A DNA stretch of 64,000 nt from Ruminococcus sp. (lineage in GTDB: Bacteria; Bacillota; Clostridia; Oscillospirales; Ruminococcaceae), in assembly GCA_021199375.1 (NCBI GenBank), contig JAJQIB010000035.1, positions 1 to 64,000 on the forward strand. The letters run 5' to 3'. Positions 43,011 to 52,773 of this stretch are shown here, in pieces. The notes under the pieces were generated by a model. The model was not told the origin of the DNA and did not search any database. It saw nothing but the letters and a program-made list of their open reading frames with translations. A program made the position numbers and the translations under genes. Every line of letters starts with the position of its first letter. The first letter of the stretch is position 1.

Positions 43011-43745
43011 ATGGCAACAGCACTTATTACAGGCTCATCCAGAGGAATAGGAGCAGCGATTGCACTCAGACTTGCAGAGGATGGCTATGACATTGCATTA
43101 AACGACATCAGTGAGGCAATGTTTGAGGATAATGATATTATTGATAAGATAAAGGCACAGGGAGTTATGTGCGAAAGCTTTGTAGCGGACGTATCAAGCT
43201 ACGATCAGTGTGAGCAGATGGTAAAGGACGTAAAGGCTAAGCTTGGCACAATAGATGTTCTTGTAAATAACGCAGGAATCACCCGTGATGGACTTTTGGC
43301 TCGCATGAGTGAGGAAAGCTTTGACAGCGTTATTGCTGTAAATCAAAAGAGCGTATTTAATATGACAAAGTTTGTAGGCTCAGTCATGATGAAGCAGCGC
43401 AGCGGAAGAATTATCAATCTTTCTTCTGTAGCAGGTCTTTGGGGAAATCCAGGACAGTTTAACTACTCGGCATCAAAGGCAGCAATCATCGGAATGACAA
43501 AGACAGTAGCTAAGGAGCTAGGCTCAAGGGGAATCACCTGTAATGCGGTGGCTCCGGGATTTATAAAGACACCGATGACCGACAAGCTCACTGAGGCACA
43601 AAAGGAAAACATACTTAGAATGATAGCAATGAGAAGATATGGCACCGTAGAGGAAATTGCGGGAGTGGTTTCGTTCTTGGCATCAAAGGATGCAAGCTAT
43701 GTAACGGGACAGGTTATCGAGATATCGGGCGGACTTTCGATGTGA
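43011..43745 (+). CDS. fabG: 3-oxoacyl-ACP reductase
   Basis: The 244-residue short-chain dehydrogenase has the NADPH-binding ITGSSRGIGAAIA, NNAGITRDG, the catalytic Ser in INLSSVAGLWG and the Tyr-x3-Lys in FNYSASKAAIIG. It sits between fabK and fabF with a 26-bp and a 30-bp gap. RBS GGAGG. Confidence 0.97.
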   Translation: MATALITGSSRGIGAAIALRLAEDGYDIALNDISEAMFEDNDIIDKIKAQGVMCESFVADVSSYDQCEQMVKDVKAKLGTIDVLVNNAGITRDGLLARMSEESFDSVIAVNQKSVFNMTKFVGSVMMKQRSGRIINLSSVAGLWGNPGQFNYSASKAAIIGMTKTVAKELGSRGITCNAVAPGFIKTPMTDKLTEAQKENILRMIAMRRYGTVEEIAGVVSFLASKDASYVTGQVIEISGGLSM

Positions 43746-43775
43746 TTGCGCCTTAGATGAAAGGACAAGAATTAT

Positions 43776-45011
43776 ATGAGAAGAGTTGTAATAACAGGTA
43801 TGGGTACTGTAAACCCAATCGGAAACAGCGTTCCTGAGTTTTGCGACAGCCTTAAGGCGGGTAAGCTCGGCGTTTCAAGAATAGATCAGTTTGATGCTCC
43901 TGACTTCGATGTTAAGTGTGTAGGAGCGGTCAAGAATTTTGATCCGCTGCCCGTAATTGACAAAAAGGAATGCCGAAGAATGGACAGATTCACACAGTTT
44001 GCGGTATGTGCAGCTGATGAGGCAATTAAGAACGCTGGAACAGACTTTAAGGACATTGATCCTTATCGTGCAGGAGTTATAATCGGTGTTGGAATCGGTG
44101 GAATTAATCTTACACTTAAAGAGCATGAGAAATTCATGTCAAAGCCTGACAAGATAAGCGTATTTTATGTACCGATGATGATTGCAAATATGGCAGCAGG
44201 TACAGTTTCGATGAAGACGGGCTTTAAGGGTGATAATTTTGCTACCGTTACAGCTTGTTCGTCGGGCACACACGCAATCGGAGAGGCATTTAGAAAGATC
44301 AAGGATGGCTATCTTGATGTAGCACTTTGCGGAGGATCTGAAAGCTCAATTTCGCACTTTACTCTGTCTGGATTTAACGTAATGAAGGTGCTCTCACGTG
44401 AAGAGGATCCCACAAAGGCATCAACTCCGTTTGATTTGAACCGTTCAGGCTTTGTTCTGGGCGAGGGCTGCGGAATACTTGCACTTGAGGAGTATGAGCA
44501 CGCTAAGGCAAGAGGAGCTAAGATTTATGCAGAGCTTGCAGGATATGGAGCTACCTGTGATGCTTATCACATGACAAGCCCTTCGCCTACAGGTGAGGCA
44601 GCTGCGGCAGGCATGAAGCAGGCATACACCGAAGCAGGTCTTAAGGCTGAGGATATCGACTACATCAATGCTCACGGCACCGCTACACATCTTAATGATA
44701 TGTACGAAACTAAGGCAATAAAAATAGCACTTGGTGAGGAGGCAGCGAAAAAGGTTGCTATAAACTCCACAAAGTCGATGACGGGACATCTGCTCGGAGC
44801 TGCAGGAGCGGTTGAGGCAATAGCTACTGCACTGCAGATTGATGGCGGATTTATTCATCAGACTATTGGTTACACTACACCAGATCCTGAGTGTGACTTA
44901 GATTATTGTACTGAGGGCTTAAGAGAAACCGAGATTCATGCGGCTCTTTCAAACTCTTTGGGATTTGGCGGACACAATGCGACAATATGCATAAAGAAGC
45001 TTGTTGACTAA
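43776..45011 (+). CDS. fabF: beta-ketoacyl-ACP synthase II
   Basis: The 411-residue elongating condensing enzyme has the catalytic Cys in VTACSSGTHAIGEA, the first His in NAHGTATHLND and the second in KSMTGHLLGAAGAVE. Length and motifs match FabF. It follows fabG and precedes the biotin carrier gene. RBS AAAGGA. Confidence 0.97.
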   Translation: MRRVVITGMGTVNPIGNSVPEFCDSLKAGKLGVSRIDQFDAPDFDVKCVGAVKNFDPLPVIDKKECRRMDRFTQFAVCAADEAIKNAGTDFKDIDPYRAGVIIGVGIGGINLTLKEHEKFMSKPDKISVFYVPMMIANMAAGTVSMKTGFKGDNFATVTACSSGTHAIGEAFRKIKDGYLDVALCGGSESSISHFTLSGFNVMKVLSREEDPTKASTPFDLNRSGFVLGEGCGILALEEYEHAKARGAKIYAELAGYGATCDAYHMTSPSPTGEAAAAGMKQAYTEAGLKAEDIDYINAHGTATHLNDMYETKAIKIALGEEAAKKVAINSTKSMTGHLLGAAGAVEAIATALQIDGGFIHQTIGYTTPDPECDLDYCTEGLRETEIHAALSNSLGFGGHNATICIKKLVD

Positions 45012-45036
45012 CATTTAGGAGGATGGAGATTTAGCT

Positions 45037-45531
45037 ATGAGCAATTTGGGATTTGATTTTACATTTGAAAATATAGAGAAGCTCGCTGATGTCATGAAGG
45101 ACAAGGAGCTTACCGAGATTTCTATTGAAGAGGGCGAGGTTAAGGTTACCCTCAAGAATGACAGAAAGGGACCGCCTCCAATGATGGGCGGAGCGCCGAT
45201 GCCTATGCAGGCAATGCCTTCGATGCAGACGAATCCTCCCGTTTCGCCGGCGATAAACGCACCTATTGAGATGTCAAAGTCTAGTGAAGAGGTTAGCGGT
45301 ACTGCTGTAAAGGCACCAATTGTTGGCACCTATTATTCAAAGCCGCGTCCTGATGCAGCTCCGTTTGTTACGGTAGGCAGCAAGGTAAGCAAGGGCGATG
45401 TACTTTACATACTAGAAACAATGAAGGTTATGAACGAGATAAGCGCTGAGTGCGATGGAGTGGTTTCTAAGATTTTGGTTAATGATGGAGATTCACTTGA
45501 ATACGGACAGACAGTAATGATTATATCATAA
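45037..45531 (+). CDS. accB: biotin carboxyl carrier protein of acetyl-CoA carboxylase
   Basis: The 164-residue protein has an N-terminal helical part (about 1-50), a Pro/Met-rich linker (about 52-80) and a biotinyl domain (about 90-164). The biotinylated Lys is in ILETMKVMNEIS, where the usual EAMKM is ETMKV. The linker is short and flexible as expected. RBS GGAGGATGGAG. Confidence 0.95.
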   Translation: MSNLGFDFTFENIEKLADVMKDKELTEISIEEGEVKVTLKNDRKGPPPMMGGAPMPMQAMPSMQTNPPVSPAINAPIEMSKSSEEVSGTAVKAPIVGTYYSKPRPDAAPFVTVGSKVSKGDVLYILETMKVMNEISAECDGVVSKILVNDGDSLEYGQTVMIIS

Positions 45532-45549
45532 GACAGTGAGGATGTAGCT

Positions 45550-45981
45550 ATGGCAGTTGTAATGGACAAGGAGCAGATCAAAGAGGTTATTCCTCATAGA
45601 GATCCGTTTCTTTTGATTGACGAGGTAAACGAGCTGGAGATAGGTCAGCGTGTAGTTGCCACAAAGTATATAAAAGAGGATGATTTTTGGTTTAAGGGAC
45701 ACTTTCCTGAATACCCTGTTACGCCCGGAGTTTTAATGATTGAAATGATGGCTCAGGCAGGAGCGGTAGCACTTTTGTCGATGCCCGAAAATAAGGGAAA
45801 GATAGGCTTTTTCGGAGGAATAAACAACGCAAAATTCCGTCGTCAGGTGGTTCCCGGAGATGTGCTCAGACTAGAGGTAGAAATCACAAAGATAAAGGGG
45901 CCTGTAGGATATGGCAAGGGCACAGCGACAGTAGACGGCAAAAAGGCGGTTTCTGCGGAAATTTCCTTTGCTATTAAGTGA
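45550..45981 (+). CDS. fabZ: 3-hydroxyacyl-ACP dehydratase
   Basis: The 143-residue hot-dog fold enzyme dehydrates hydroxyacyl-ACP. The family start IPHRDPFLLIDEV and the catalytic His and Glu in GHFPEYPVTPGVLMIEMMAQ are present. It is placed between accB and a small coiled-coil gene. RBS GTGAGGATG. Confidence 0.96.
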   Translation: MAVVMDKEQIKEVIPHRDPFLLIDEVNELEIGQRVVATKYIKEDDFWFKGHFPEYPVTPGVLMIEMMAQAGAVALLSMPENKGKIGFFGGINNAKFRRQVVPGDVLRLEVEITKIKGPVGYGKGTATVDGKKAVSAEISFAIK

Positions 45982-45995
45982 GTGAGGGGTAAATT

Positions 45996-46256
45996 ATGAG
46001 TCTTATGAATTTTAAGGCAACGCTGTTTGGCGGATACGATAAAACATCCACGCTTGAATGTGTAAGCAAGTACAGAGCAAGAATTGAGGAGCTAGAAGGC
46101 GCAAAGGAGCAGGGCGGCAAGGTCAAGGCTTTTAGCGAGCCTGCTGCTCCCGAAAAAACGCTTTTTGACGGATTTAATGCTCAGGATGTTGATGCGTTTT
46201 TGGCAGAGCTTAAAGAACAGGTGGCAGCTCTTGAAAAAGAGCTTAAGACCGTCTGA
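45996..46256 (+). CDS. small DivIVA-like coiled-coil protein in the fatty acid operon
   Basis: The 86-residue protein has two motifs that resemble the membrane-associating start of DivIVA proteins: LFGGYDKTSTLECVSKYRA (about 10-28) followed by a short coil, and LFDGFNAQDVDAFLAEL followed by a C-terminal Glu/Lys/Leu coil. No catalytic domain is visible. It starts 14 bp after fabZ with GAGGGGT as ribosome-binding site, and accC follows 27 bp later, so it is translated within the operon. A scaffold or a link between lipid synthesis and envelope growth is possible but not demonstrated. Confidence 0.7.
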   Translation: MSLMNFKATLFGGYDKTSTLECVSKYRARIEELEGAKEQGGKVKAFSEPAAPEKTLFDGFNAQDVDAFLAELKEQVAALEKELKTV

Positions 46257-46283
46257 GACATAGTGATGAAAGGGAATAAGGAT

Positions 46284-47627
46284 ATGTTCAAAAAGGTTTT
46301 AATAGCCAATCGCGGTGAGATAGCGGTAAGAATTATCCGTGCCTGTCGTGAGCTTGGACTGCATACCGTTGCGGTTTATTCAGAGGCAGACAGAGGCGCA
46401 CTTCATGCCGAGATTGCCGATGAGGCGGTTTGTATAGGACCTGCAGCAAGTGCAGAGAGCTATCTAAATGTGCGTGCGATTATAGGTGCATGTGAAATTA
46501 CGGGAGCAGACGCTATTCATCCCGGCTTTGGATTTTTGTCAGAAAACGCTTCATTTGCTAGAACCTGCGAAAAGTGTGGAATTACCTTCATAGGACCTGA
46601 CTCAAAGAGCATTGAGATGCTAGGCGACAAGGCTGCAGCTAAGCAGGCAATGAAGGCTGCAGGAGTACCTGTAATACCCGGCTCTGAGGGTGCGGTAAAG
46701 ACCATGGAGGATGCTAAGAGAATAGCTGACGAGATGGGATATCCCGTTATGGTAAAGGCTTCAGCAGGCGGCGGTGGAAGAGGCATACGTGTTGTTGAGA
46801 GCGCTGATAAGCTCGAGCTGCAGATAAGCGCCGCAAAGCAGGAGGCTCTTACAGCATTCGGCAATGACGAGATCTACATAGAAAAGCTTGTGGTAAATCC
46901 TAAGCACATTGAGATACAAATTTTAGCTGATAGCTTTGGCAATGTAATATCGCTTGGCGAGCGTGACTGCTCGATGCAAAGGCGCAACCAAAAGGTTCTT
47001 GAGGAGGCTCCCTCAACCATAATAGATGAGAAGACCAGAGCTGCTATGGGCAAGGCTGCGTGTGCAGCAGCTAAGGTTTGCGGCTACAAGAACGCAGGTA
47101 CAATCGAGTTTTTGGTGGATAAGGATTTACACTTCTACTTTATGGAGATGAACACACGTATACAGGTTGAGCATCCCATTACCGAGGAGGTTACGGGAGT
47201 TGACATCGTAAAAGAACAGCTGAAAATTGCTGCCGGTGAAAAGCTTTCGTACAAGCAAAAGGATATTACACTTCACGGTCATGCAATTGAGTGCAGAATA
47301 AATGCTGAGAACCCTGAGATGAATTTTATGCCTTCACCTGGAGTGATAGATTCGCTATTTATACCAGGAGGACCGGGAATAAGGGTAGACACAGCGGTTT
47401 ATCAGGGCTACGAAATCACGCCCTACTATGATTCAATGATAGCAAAGCTCATTGTACACGGCAGGGATCGTGATGAGGCAATAGCTAAGATGAAATGGGC
47501 ACTCTCAGAGTTTATTGTAGACGGAGTTCACACAAATGTTGATTTTCAGCTAAAGCTTATACGTACTAAGGCTTTTGAAAAAGGCGATTATGACAACGGA
47601 TTTTTAAACCGTGTGCAGATCGTATAA
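46284..47627 (+). CDS. accC: biotin carboxylase of acetyl-CoA carboxylase
   Basis: The 447-residue ATP-grasp enzyme carboxylates the biotin of AccB. The motifs VLIANRGEIAVRIIRACREL, GFGFLSENASFA, the Gly-rich KASAGGGGRGIRVV and EMNTRIQVEHPITEEVTG are present. The ATG at 46284 is chosen because AAAGGG lies 9 nt upstream; an ATG at 46263 has no good site. Confidence 0.97.
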   Translation: MFKKVLIANRGEIAVRIIRACRELGLHTVAVYSEADRGALHAEIADEAVCIGPAASAESYLNVRAIIGACEITGADAIHPGFGFLSENASFARTCEKCGITFIGPDSKSIEMLGDKAAAKQAMKAAGVPVIPGSEGAVKTMEDAKRIADEMGYPVMVKASAGGGGRGIRVVESADKLELQISAAKQEALTAFGNDEIYIEKLVVNPKHIEIQILADSFGNVISLGERDCSMQRRNQKVLEEAPSTIIDEKTRAAMGKAACAAAKVCGYKNAGTIEFLVDKDLHFYFMEMNTRIQVEHPITEEVTGVDIVKEQLKIAAGEKLSYKQKDITLHGHAIECRINAENPEMNFMPSPGVIDSLFIPGGPGIRVDTAVYQGYEITPYYDSMIAKLIVHGRDRDEAIAKMKWALSEFIVDGVHTNVDFQLKLIRTKAFEKGDYDNGFLNRVQIV

Positions 47628-47643
47628 AAGGAGGTAAGCATTC

Positions 47644-48531
47644 ATGCTTGAAGATCTTTTTTCGGTAGTAAAGACGAGATTTAACGGCGATAGCTCGGAT
47701 GATGCTCCGAATAGCGACAAGACGAATATCCCCAAGGGCTTGGTATTTAAATGTCCACGCTGTTCTGTCAACACCATAATGGATGAGTTTACCTCAAACG
47801 GCAAGGTTTGTCCTAAGTGTGGATATCACGCAAGGCTTACCGCCAGAGAAAGGCTTGATATAACGATTGACAAGGGCAGCCTTGAGGAGTTTGACAAGGA
47901 TATGATCTCATGCAACCCGATAGATTTTCCGGACTACGAAAAAAAGCAGCAGGCTTTGAGGGAAAAGACCGGACTTAGGGATGCGGTAATAACGGGACGA
48001 GCCAAGATAAGAGGCGAGGATATTGTAATCATCGTGATGGATTCGAACTTTATGATGGCGTCAATGGGAAGCGTGGTAGGTGAAAAAATCACACGTGCCT
48101 TTGAGTATGCTACGCAGGAGCGTTTGCCGGTAATAGCCTTTACGGCGTCGGGCGGAGCAAGAATGCAGGAGGGAATAGTTTCACTTATGCAGATGGCTAA
48201 GACCTCAGGAGCAGTCGGAAGACACAGCGCTGCGGGCTTGCTTTACATCACGGTATGGACTGACCCGACAACGGGCGGAGTAACGGCATCCTTTGCATCC
48301 CTCGGAGATATAATTATAGCTGAGCCCAAGGTGCTTATAGGCTTTGCCGGAAGGCGAGTAATTGAAGGCACAATTAAGCAGAAGCTCCCTGATGATTTTC
48401 AGTCGGCTGAGTTTATGCTTGAAAACGGCTTTGCTGATATGATAGTAGAGCGCAAGAGGATGAGACGCACGCTTGCACATCTTCTTAAGCTACACAAACC
48501 ATGCGAGAAAGGCGGGTGGAATAATGTCTGA
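47644..48531 (+). CDS. accD: acetyl-CoA carboxylase carboxyltransferase subunit beta
   Basis: The 295-residue protein transfers CO2 from carboxybiotin to acetyl-CoA with AccA. The N-terminal zinc ribbon uses CPRC and CPKC (about 38-60) and is followed by a crotonase-like domain with AFTASGGARMQEGIVSLMQM. It has a strong AAAAGGAGG site and overlaps accA by 8 bp. Confidence 0.96.
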   Translation: MLEDLFSVVKTRFNGDSSDDAPNSDKTNIPKGLVFKCPRCSVNTIMDEFTSNGKVCPKCGYHARLTARERLDITIDKGSLEEFDKDMISCNPIDFPDYEKKQQALREKTGLRDAVITGRAKIRGEDIVIIVMDSNFMMASMGSVVGEKITRAFEYATQERLPVIAFTASGGARMQEGIVSLMQMAKTSGAVGRHSAAGLLYITVWTDPTTGGVTASFASLGDIIIAEPKVLIGFAGRRVIEGTIKQKLPDDFQSAEFMLENGFADMIVERKRMRRTLAHLLKLHKPCEKGGWNNV

Positions 48532-49345
48532 TACAACAAATTTACCAGCCAGCAAAAGGCTTGAGATAATTCGTACAAAGGGCAGGCCCACCGCCAGGGA
48601 CTATATTCCGTTGATTTTTGACGACTTCTTTGAAATGCACGGCGACAGGCTGTATGGTGATGACGGAGCTATAATGGGCGGCGTAGCTTATTTTCGTGGG
48701 CTACCTGTAACGGTTATTGCACAGGTCAAGGGCAGAAATTTAGAAGAGAACCAAGCCTGTAACTTTGGAATGCCACACCCAGAAGGCTATCGCAAGGCGC
48801 TGAGGCTTGCACATCAGGCTGAGAAGTTTCATCGTCCTATTATCTGTCTTGTTGACACATCAGGAGCATTCTGTGGTGTTGAGGCTGAAAAGCGCGGACA
48901 GGGCGAGGCAATAGCGCGCTCGATTATGGAGTTTATGGAGGTCAAGACGCCTGTAATCTCGATTATAATGGGAGAGGGCGGCTCAGGCGGAGCGCTTGCT
49001 ATGTGCGTAGGCGATGAGCTTGCAATGCTTGAGAATGCAATATACTCTGTGATTTCGCCGAGAGGATTTGCATCTATTCTCTGGAAAGATGCTTCTCGTG
49101 AGAACGAGGCTGCTGATATAATGCACATCACGGCGCACGATCTAGTAGATCTTAAGGTTTGCGACTATATAATAGAGGAGTCGGAGGGTGGAGCCCACAC
49201 CGATCCCGAGCTCACGGCTGAGAATATTTCCGACTATATTTTTGCCGCTCTAAAAAGAAATTTACAAAAAGGACTTGACGAAATGCTAAATGGGCGGTAT
49301 AATAGGTTTAGGGCAATTGGGCAAGTTCAAAATGACTTATCCTAA
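48524..49345 (+). CDS. accA: acetyl-CoA carboxylase carboxyltransferase subunit alpha
   Basis: The 273-residue partner of AccD shows the family segments ARDYIPLIFDDFFEMHGDRL, NFGMPHPEGYRKALRL and IMGEGGSGGALAMCVGDEL. The ATG at 48524 is used because it overlaps the accD stop (ATGTCTGA) with GGGTGGA upstream. An upstream in-frame start would lie deep in accD. Confidence 0.96.
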   Translation: MSDTTNLPASKRLEIIRTKGRPTARDYIPLIFDDFFEMHGDRLYGDDGAIMGGVAYFRGLPVTVIAQVKGRNLEENQACNFGMPHPEGYRKALRLAHQAEKFHRPIICLVDTSGAFCGVEAEKRGQGEAIARSIMEFMEVKTPVISIIMGEGGSGGALAMCVGDELAMLENAIYSVISPRGFASILWKDASRENEAADIMHITAHDLVDLKVCDYIIEESEGGAHTDPELTAENISDYIFAALKRNLQKGLDEMLNGRYNRFRAIGQVQNDLS

Positions 49346-49464
49346 GGGTTTGCCTACAGCAAATCATCCCAGCTTTGCTTCTTTAAGGATTTCTCATCCT
49401 ATCAGAGGCTAGGCTTAAAACACGCAAAAAACGTGAAATTAAGAGATAGGAGGTTGTTTCAAAC

Positions 49465-49701
49465 ATGGTATTTGAAAAGGTTCGTGACATCATCGTAGAT
49501 CAGCTTGACGCAGAAGAAGATGCTGTAACAACAGAGGCTTCGATTATCGATGATCTAGGAGCAGATTCACTTGACGTTGTAGATCTCATCAGCTCGGTTG
49601 AAGATGAATTTGACATCGAGATTCCTGATGACAAGGTTGAGAGCATCAAGACCGTTGGTGACATCGTTTCGTACATCGAAAGTGTTAGCACCGAAGAATA
49701 A
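49465..49701 (+). CDS. acpP: acyl carrier protein
   Basis: The 78-residue acidic protein carries the growing acyl chain on 4'-phosphopantetheine attached to Ser in [17 protein letters not shown]. It lies 119 bp after accA, more than the other gaps, and may have an extra promoter that I could not identify. RBS AGGAGG. It ends the operon. Confidence 0.97.
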   Translation: MVFEKVRDIIVDQLDAEEDAVTTEASIIDDLGADSLDVVDLISSVEDEFDIEIPDDKVESIKTVGDIVSYIESVSTEE

Positions 49702-49719
49702 TTTAATGCACACAAAGCA

Positions 49720-49745
49720 GCCGCTCCGATAAGGGGCGGTTTTCC
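49720..49745 (+). terminator. intrinsic terminator after acpP
   Basis: CCGCTCC (49721-49727) pairs with GGGGCGG (49733-49739, one G:U) and is followed by TTTTCC. Confidence 0.65.
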
Positions 49746-49801
49746 TTTATAGTCAAGAGTGCGTATGGTTAGATTTTAAGTCTATATTTTTTCTTATGGG
49801 C

Positions 49802-49830
49802 TTGATTTATCCGAGAAAATGTTGTATAAT
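49802..49830 (+). promoter_or_regulatory. promoter of recG
   Basis: TTGATT (49802-49807), a 17-bp spacer and TATAAT (49825-49830), about 112 bp before the start codon. Confidence 0.7.
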
Positions 49831-49942
49831 AAATGCATGATACCTCTGATTTTGAGTCAAAGCGTTAATTCAGTATTGAAATTCCAGATGCATAGGCTTT
49901 GAAGAAAAATGGTAAATACAACAGAAGGAAGTGACGCTTTCG

Positions 49943-51985
49943 GTGAATGATAAGCTTGAACGTGATATTATGTATGTCAAGGGCGTAGGCCCTAAGCGAG
50001 CTGAAGCCTTCGCACGAGTCGGAGTCACTAATGTGTATGACCTACTTTCTTATTGCCCTCGTGATTATATAGATCTTACCAGCGTGTCCGATATAAGAGA
50101 TACACGGGTGGGTGAGCTCAACCCTGTAACGATTAGGGCAAGAGTGGTTAAGAAGCTCCCGCCTGCACGCATACGTAAGGGCATGACTATCTATCACATA
50201 ATCTTTACCGATGACACAGAGGATATTACCGTTACACTGTTTAATCAGGAGTATTTATACGCAGGCCTTAAGGATGGTGAGTATTACGCTCTTTATGGAA
50301 GGGTTACGGGAAATATGGTTCGCCGTGAGATGTCATCACCTAATATCTTTGTCGCAAATACTCCGGATCTGATTATACCTGTATATTCGCTAACTGAGGG
50401 GCTTTCTCAAAATATTATCCGTAAGGCGGTCAAGAGTGCAATTGAGCTTGTCACCCAAGAGGTTGAGGATGTTATGCCGAGGTATGTGCGCGACAGTGTT
50501 AGACTATGCTCACAGGCGTACGCGTGGGAAAATGTGCATTTCCCTAAAAGCATGTATGGAGTGCAGGAGGCTAGGCGCAGACTTACCTTTGATGAGCTGT
50601 TCGTTTATTCTCTTGCCATTGCCTATCAGCGTGATGATGAAAATATGCGTTCGGGTTATATAATGAATAGAGTCGATTGCGATGAGCTTATAGACTCGCT
50701 TCCCTTTACGCTGACAGCCGCCCAAAGACGTGCTTTAGATGAATGCACCTCAGGAATGTGCGGCACAACACGTATGAACAGGCTTATTCAGGGAGATGTC
50801 GGCTCGGGTAAGACGGTGGTGGCGGCAGGAGCCGCCTGGTTTGCTTACAAAAATGGCTATCAGTCATGCGTCATGGCACCTACCGAGATTTTGGCTGTGC
50901 AGCATTACGAAACATTTCGCACGCTCTTAGAACCGCTAGGCGTAAGGGTAGGACTTCTGACAGGTTCGCTTGCTCCAAAGGCAAAGAGTGAAATGCAGAA
51001 AAAAATAGCGCATGGCGAGTATGATATAGTGGTAGGAACGCATGCACTCTTCTCACAAAAGACTGAATTTTCACGACTTGCTTTGGTTATCACAGACGAG
51101 CAGCACCGCTTTGGTGTAGACCAAAGAGCGGCACTTGCAGCAAAGGGCAAGAATCCGCATTGTATAGTCATGAGCGCAACGCCAATTCCTCGAACGCTGG
51201 CACTTATTCTCTATGGAAGTCTGTCGGTATCGGTAATAGACGAGCTTCCGGGCGGCAGAAAGCCTATAAAAACCTATGCTGTAAGCGGTAAAATGCGCAC
51301 ACGTGCCTTGGGCTTTGTTAAAAAGCAGCTTGAGCTTAATCATCAGGGCTATATCGTCTGTCCTGCAATAGATGAAAGTGAGAACGAGCTGGCAAGTGTA
51401 GAAAAGTATGCACATGAGCTTCAGGAGGGAATATTCAGCGATTACAGAGTAGGACTTTTGCATGGAAGACTTTCATCTGATGAAAAGGCTAAGGCAATGT
51501 CGGATTTTAAGAATGGTAGGATAGATCTTCTTGTGGCAACCACTGTGGTTGAGGTCGGAGTGGATGTGCCTAACGCCACCATCATGCTTGTTGAAAATGC
51601 TGATAGGTTTGGTCTTTCACAGCTTCATCAGCTTAGAGGACGTGTAGGACGTGGTGAGGACGAGTCCTTCTGTGTGCTTGTAACCGAAAACACATCTCCT
51701 GAATGTGTGGCAAGGCTAAAGACCATGAGCCGCACGAATGATGGATTTAAAATAGCGGAGGAGGATTTAAAACTGCGTGGTCCCGGAGATTTCTTCGGCA
51801 CTCAACAGCACGGACTTCCGCCATTTAAGATAGCGGATTTAAGTCGTGATATGGACATACTAGAGATGGCTCAGGGACTTTCGAACAGGATAATAGATGA
51901 GGATCCCAAGCTTGAGCTCAAGGAAAATGCAGTATTAAGAGAGCTTGTGCACAGATTGCTTGAAAAGGGCACGGAAATCAGCTAA
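49943..51985 (+). CDS. recG: ATP-dependent DNA helicase RecG
   Basis: The 680-residue helicase reverses stalled replication forks. It has the N-terminal wedge/OB domain (about 10-190), helicase motif I GDVGSGKTVVAA, the DEQH box (DEQHRFGVDQRAAL), motif III MSATPIPRTLALI, and the C-terminal QLRGRVGRGEDESFC. The start is GTG 49943 because AGGAAGTGA (49926-49934) lies 8 nt before it. GTG 49931 overlaps that sequence and would leave no spacer. Confidence 0.95.
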   Translation: MNDKLERDIMYVKGVGPKRAEAFARVGVTNVYDLLSYCPRDYIDLTSVSDIRDTRVGELNPVTIRARVVKKLPPARIRKGMTIYHIIFTDDTEDITVTLFNQEYLYAGLKDGEYYALYGRVTGNMVRREMSSPNIFVANTPDLIIPVYSLTEGLSQNIIRKAVKSAIELVTQEVEDVMPRYVRDSVRLCSQAYAWENVHFPKSMYGVQEARRRLTFDELFVYSLAIAYQRDDENMRSGYIMNRVDCDELIDSLPFTLTAAQRRALDECTSGMCGTTRMNRLIQGDVGSGKTVVAAGAAWFAYKNGYQSCVMAPTEILAVQHYETFRTLLEPLGVRVGLLTGSLAPKAKSEMQKKIAHGEYDIVVGTHALFSQKTEFSRLALVITDEQHRFGVDQRAALAAKGKNPHCIVMSATPIPRTLALILYGSLSVSVIDELPGGRKPIKTYAVSGKMRTRALGFVKKQLELNHQGYIVCPAIDESENELASVEKYAHELQEGIFSDYRVGLLHGRLSSDEKAKAMSDFKNGRIDLLVATTVVEVGVDVPNATIMLVENADRFGLSQLHQLRGRVGRGEDESFCVLVTENTSPECVARLKTMSRTNDGFKIAEEDLKLRGPGDFFGTQQHGLPPFKIADLSRDMDILEMAQGLSNRIIDEDPKLELKENAVLRELVHRLLEKGTEIS

Positions 51986-52049
51986 AGTAAAACGAGCTAA
52001 TGAATAGCAAAAGCTTAAAGTGTCAGGGTACATTTAATGGAGGTTCAAA

Positions 52050-52622
52050 ATGGATTTTACAGATTCGGTTAAGTACTATTTTTTTAGACTGCTGATACTA
52101 ATCGGAAGTGTGGCGGTGTCGCTGGTAGTCGGAAAGGGAATACTATGGGTGGTGGCTTCGTTTATGCCCTACTCGCTAGATAATGTTCGGGATTTTCTGC
52201 TTGATGATAAGGTGGGCTCTATCGTTTCAGCTGTGGTTATTCTACTTCTTATAGTACCTGTTTTTCACGATGATGCCAAAAAGCACGCAGCGTATGAGGA
52301 TATGGATGCTGTGCCTGTGCTTATAGTGCTATTGCTGCTATTGGCGGTGTATTTTATCCCTGTAATCTTCTACAATCCCTATGACATCACCCAGGCGGGA
52401 GAAACGGCGTATTATGCTCTGTATTTTCCTTGTCGGTGGCTTATGGAGGCATTTGGAGCTGATATAAAGACTGCTGCAGCGCTTGGTATGGCGATAATAT
52501 TAGGAATATGCTTTGTGGTGTATCAGACCACATATGTATTCTACAAGCGTAAGCATCCATTTAGATTTAAAGAGCCTGACGATGATGATATGCTTGGTGA
52601 TGTTGCCTTAATTGAGGAATAA
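52050..52622 (+). CDS. membrane protein of unknown function
   Basis: The 190-residue protein has four predicted helices (about 12-37, 58-72, 89-107 and 138-160) and an acidic, Asp-rich cytoplasmic tail (PDDDDMLGDVALIEE). It is not recognised. It lies 64 bp after recG with TGGAGG upstream, so it may be read from the recG promoter, and it precedes the pilus genes, which have their own promoter. Confidence 0.75.
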   Translation: MDFTDSVKYYFFRLLILIGSVAVSLVVGKGILWVVASFMPYSLDNVRDFLLDDKVGSIVSAVVILLLIVPVFHDDAKKHAAYEDMDAVPVLIVLLLLLAVYFIPVIFYNPYDITQAGETAYYALYFPCRWLMEAFGADIKTAAALGMAIILGICFVVYQTTYVFYKRKHPFRFKEPDDDDMLGDVALIEE

Positions 52623-52744
52623 TGTAAAATTTTAGGGAATAATCTGATGATTAACTATGTCCGAATTTGTCGTTTTGGTGAAATTGTATAAAAATGCGAC
52701 AGATATTTTGGTAAATAAGATGATTAATTTTTTTTGAATAGTGC

Positions 52745-52773
52745 TTGAATAAATCTGAAAAAAATGATATAAT
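52745..52773 (+). promoter_or_regulatory. promoter of the type IV pilus operon
   Basis: TTGAAT (52745-52750), a 17-bp spacer and TATAAT (52768-52773). A palindromic TCACGTGA (52789-52796) lies 15 bp downstream of the -10 and could be a binding site. Confidence 0.7.
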
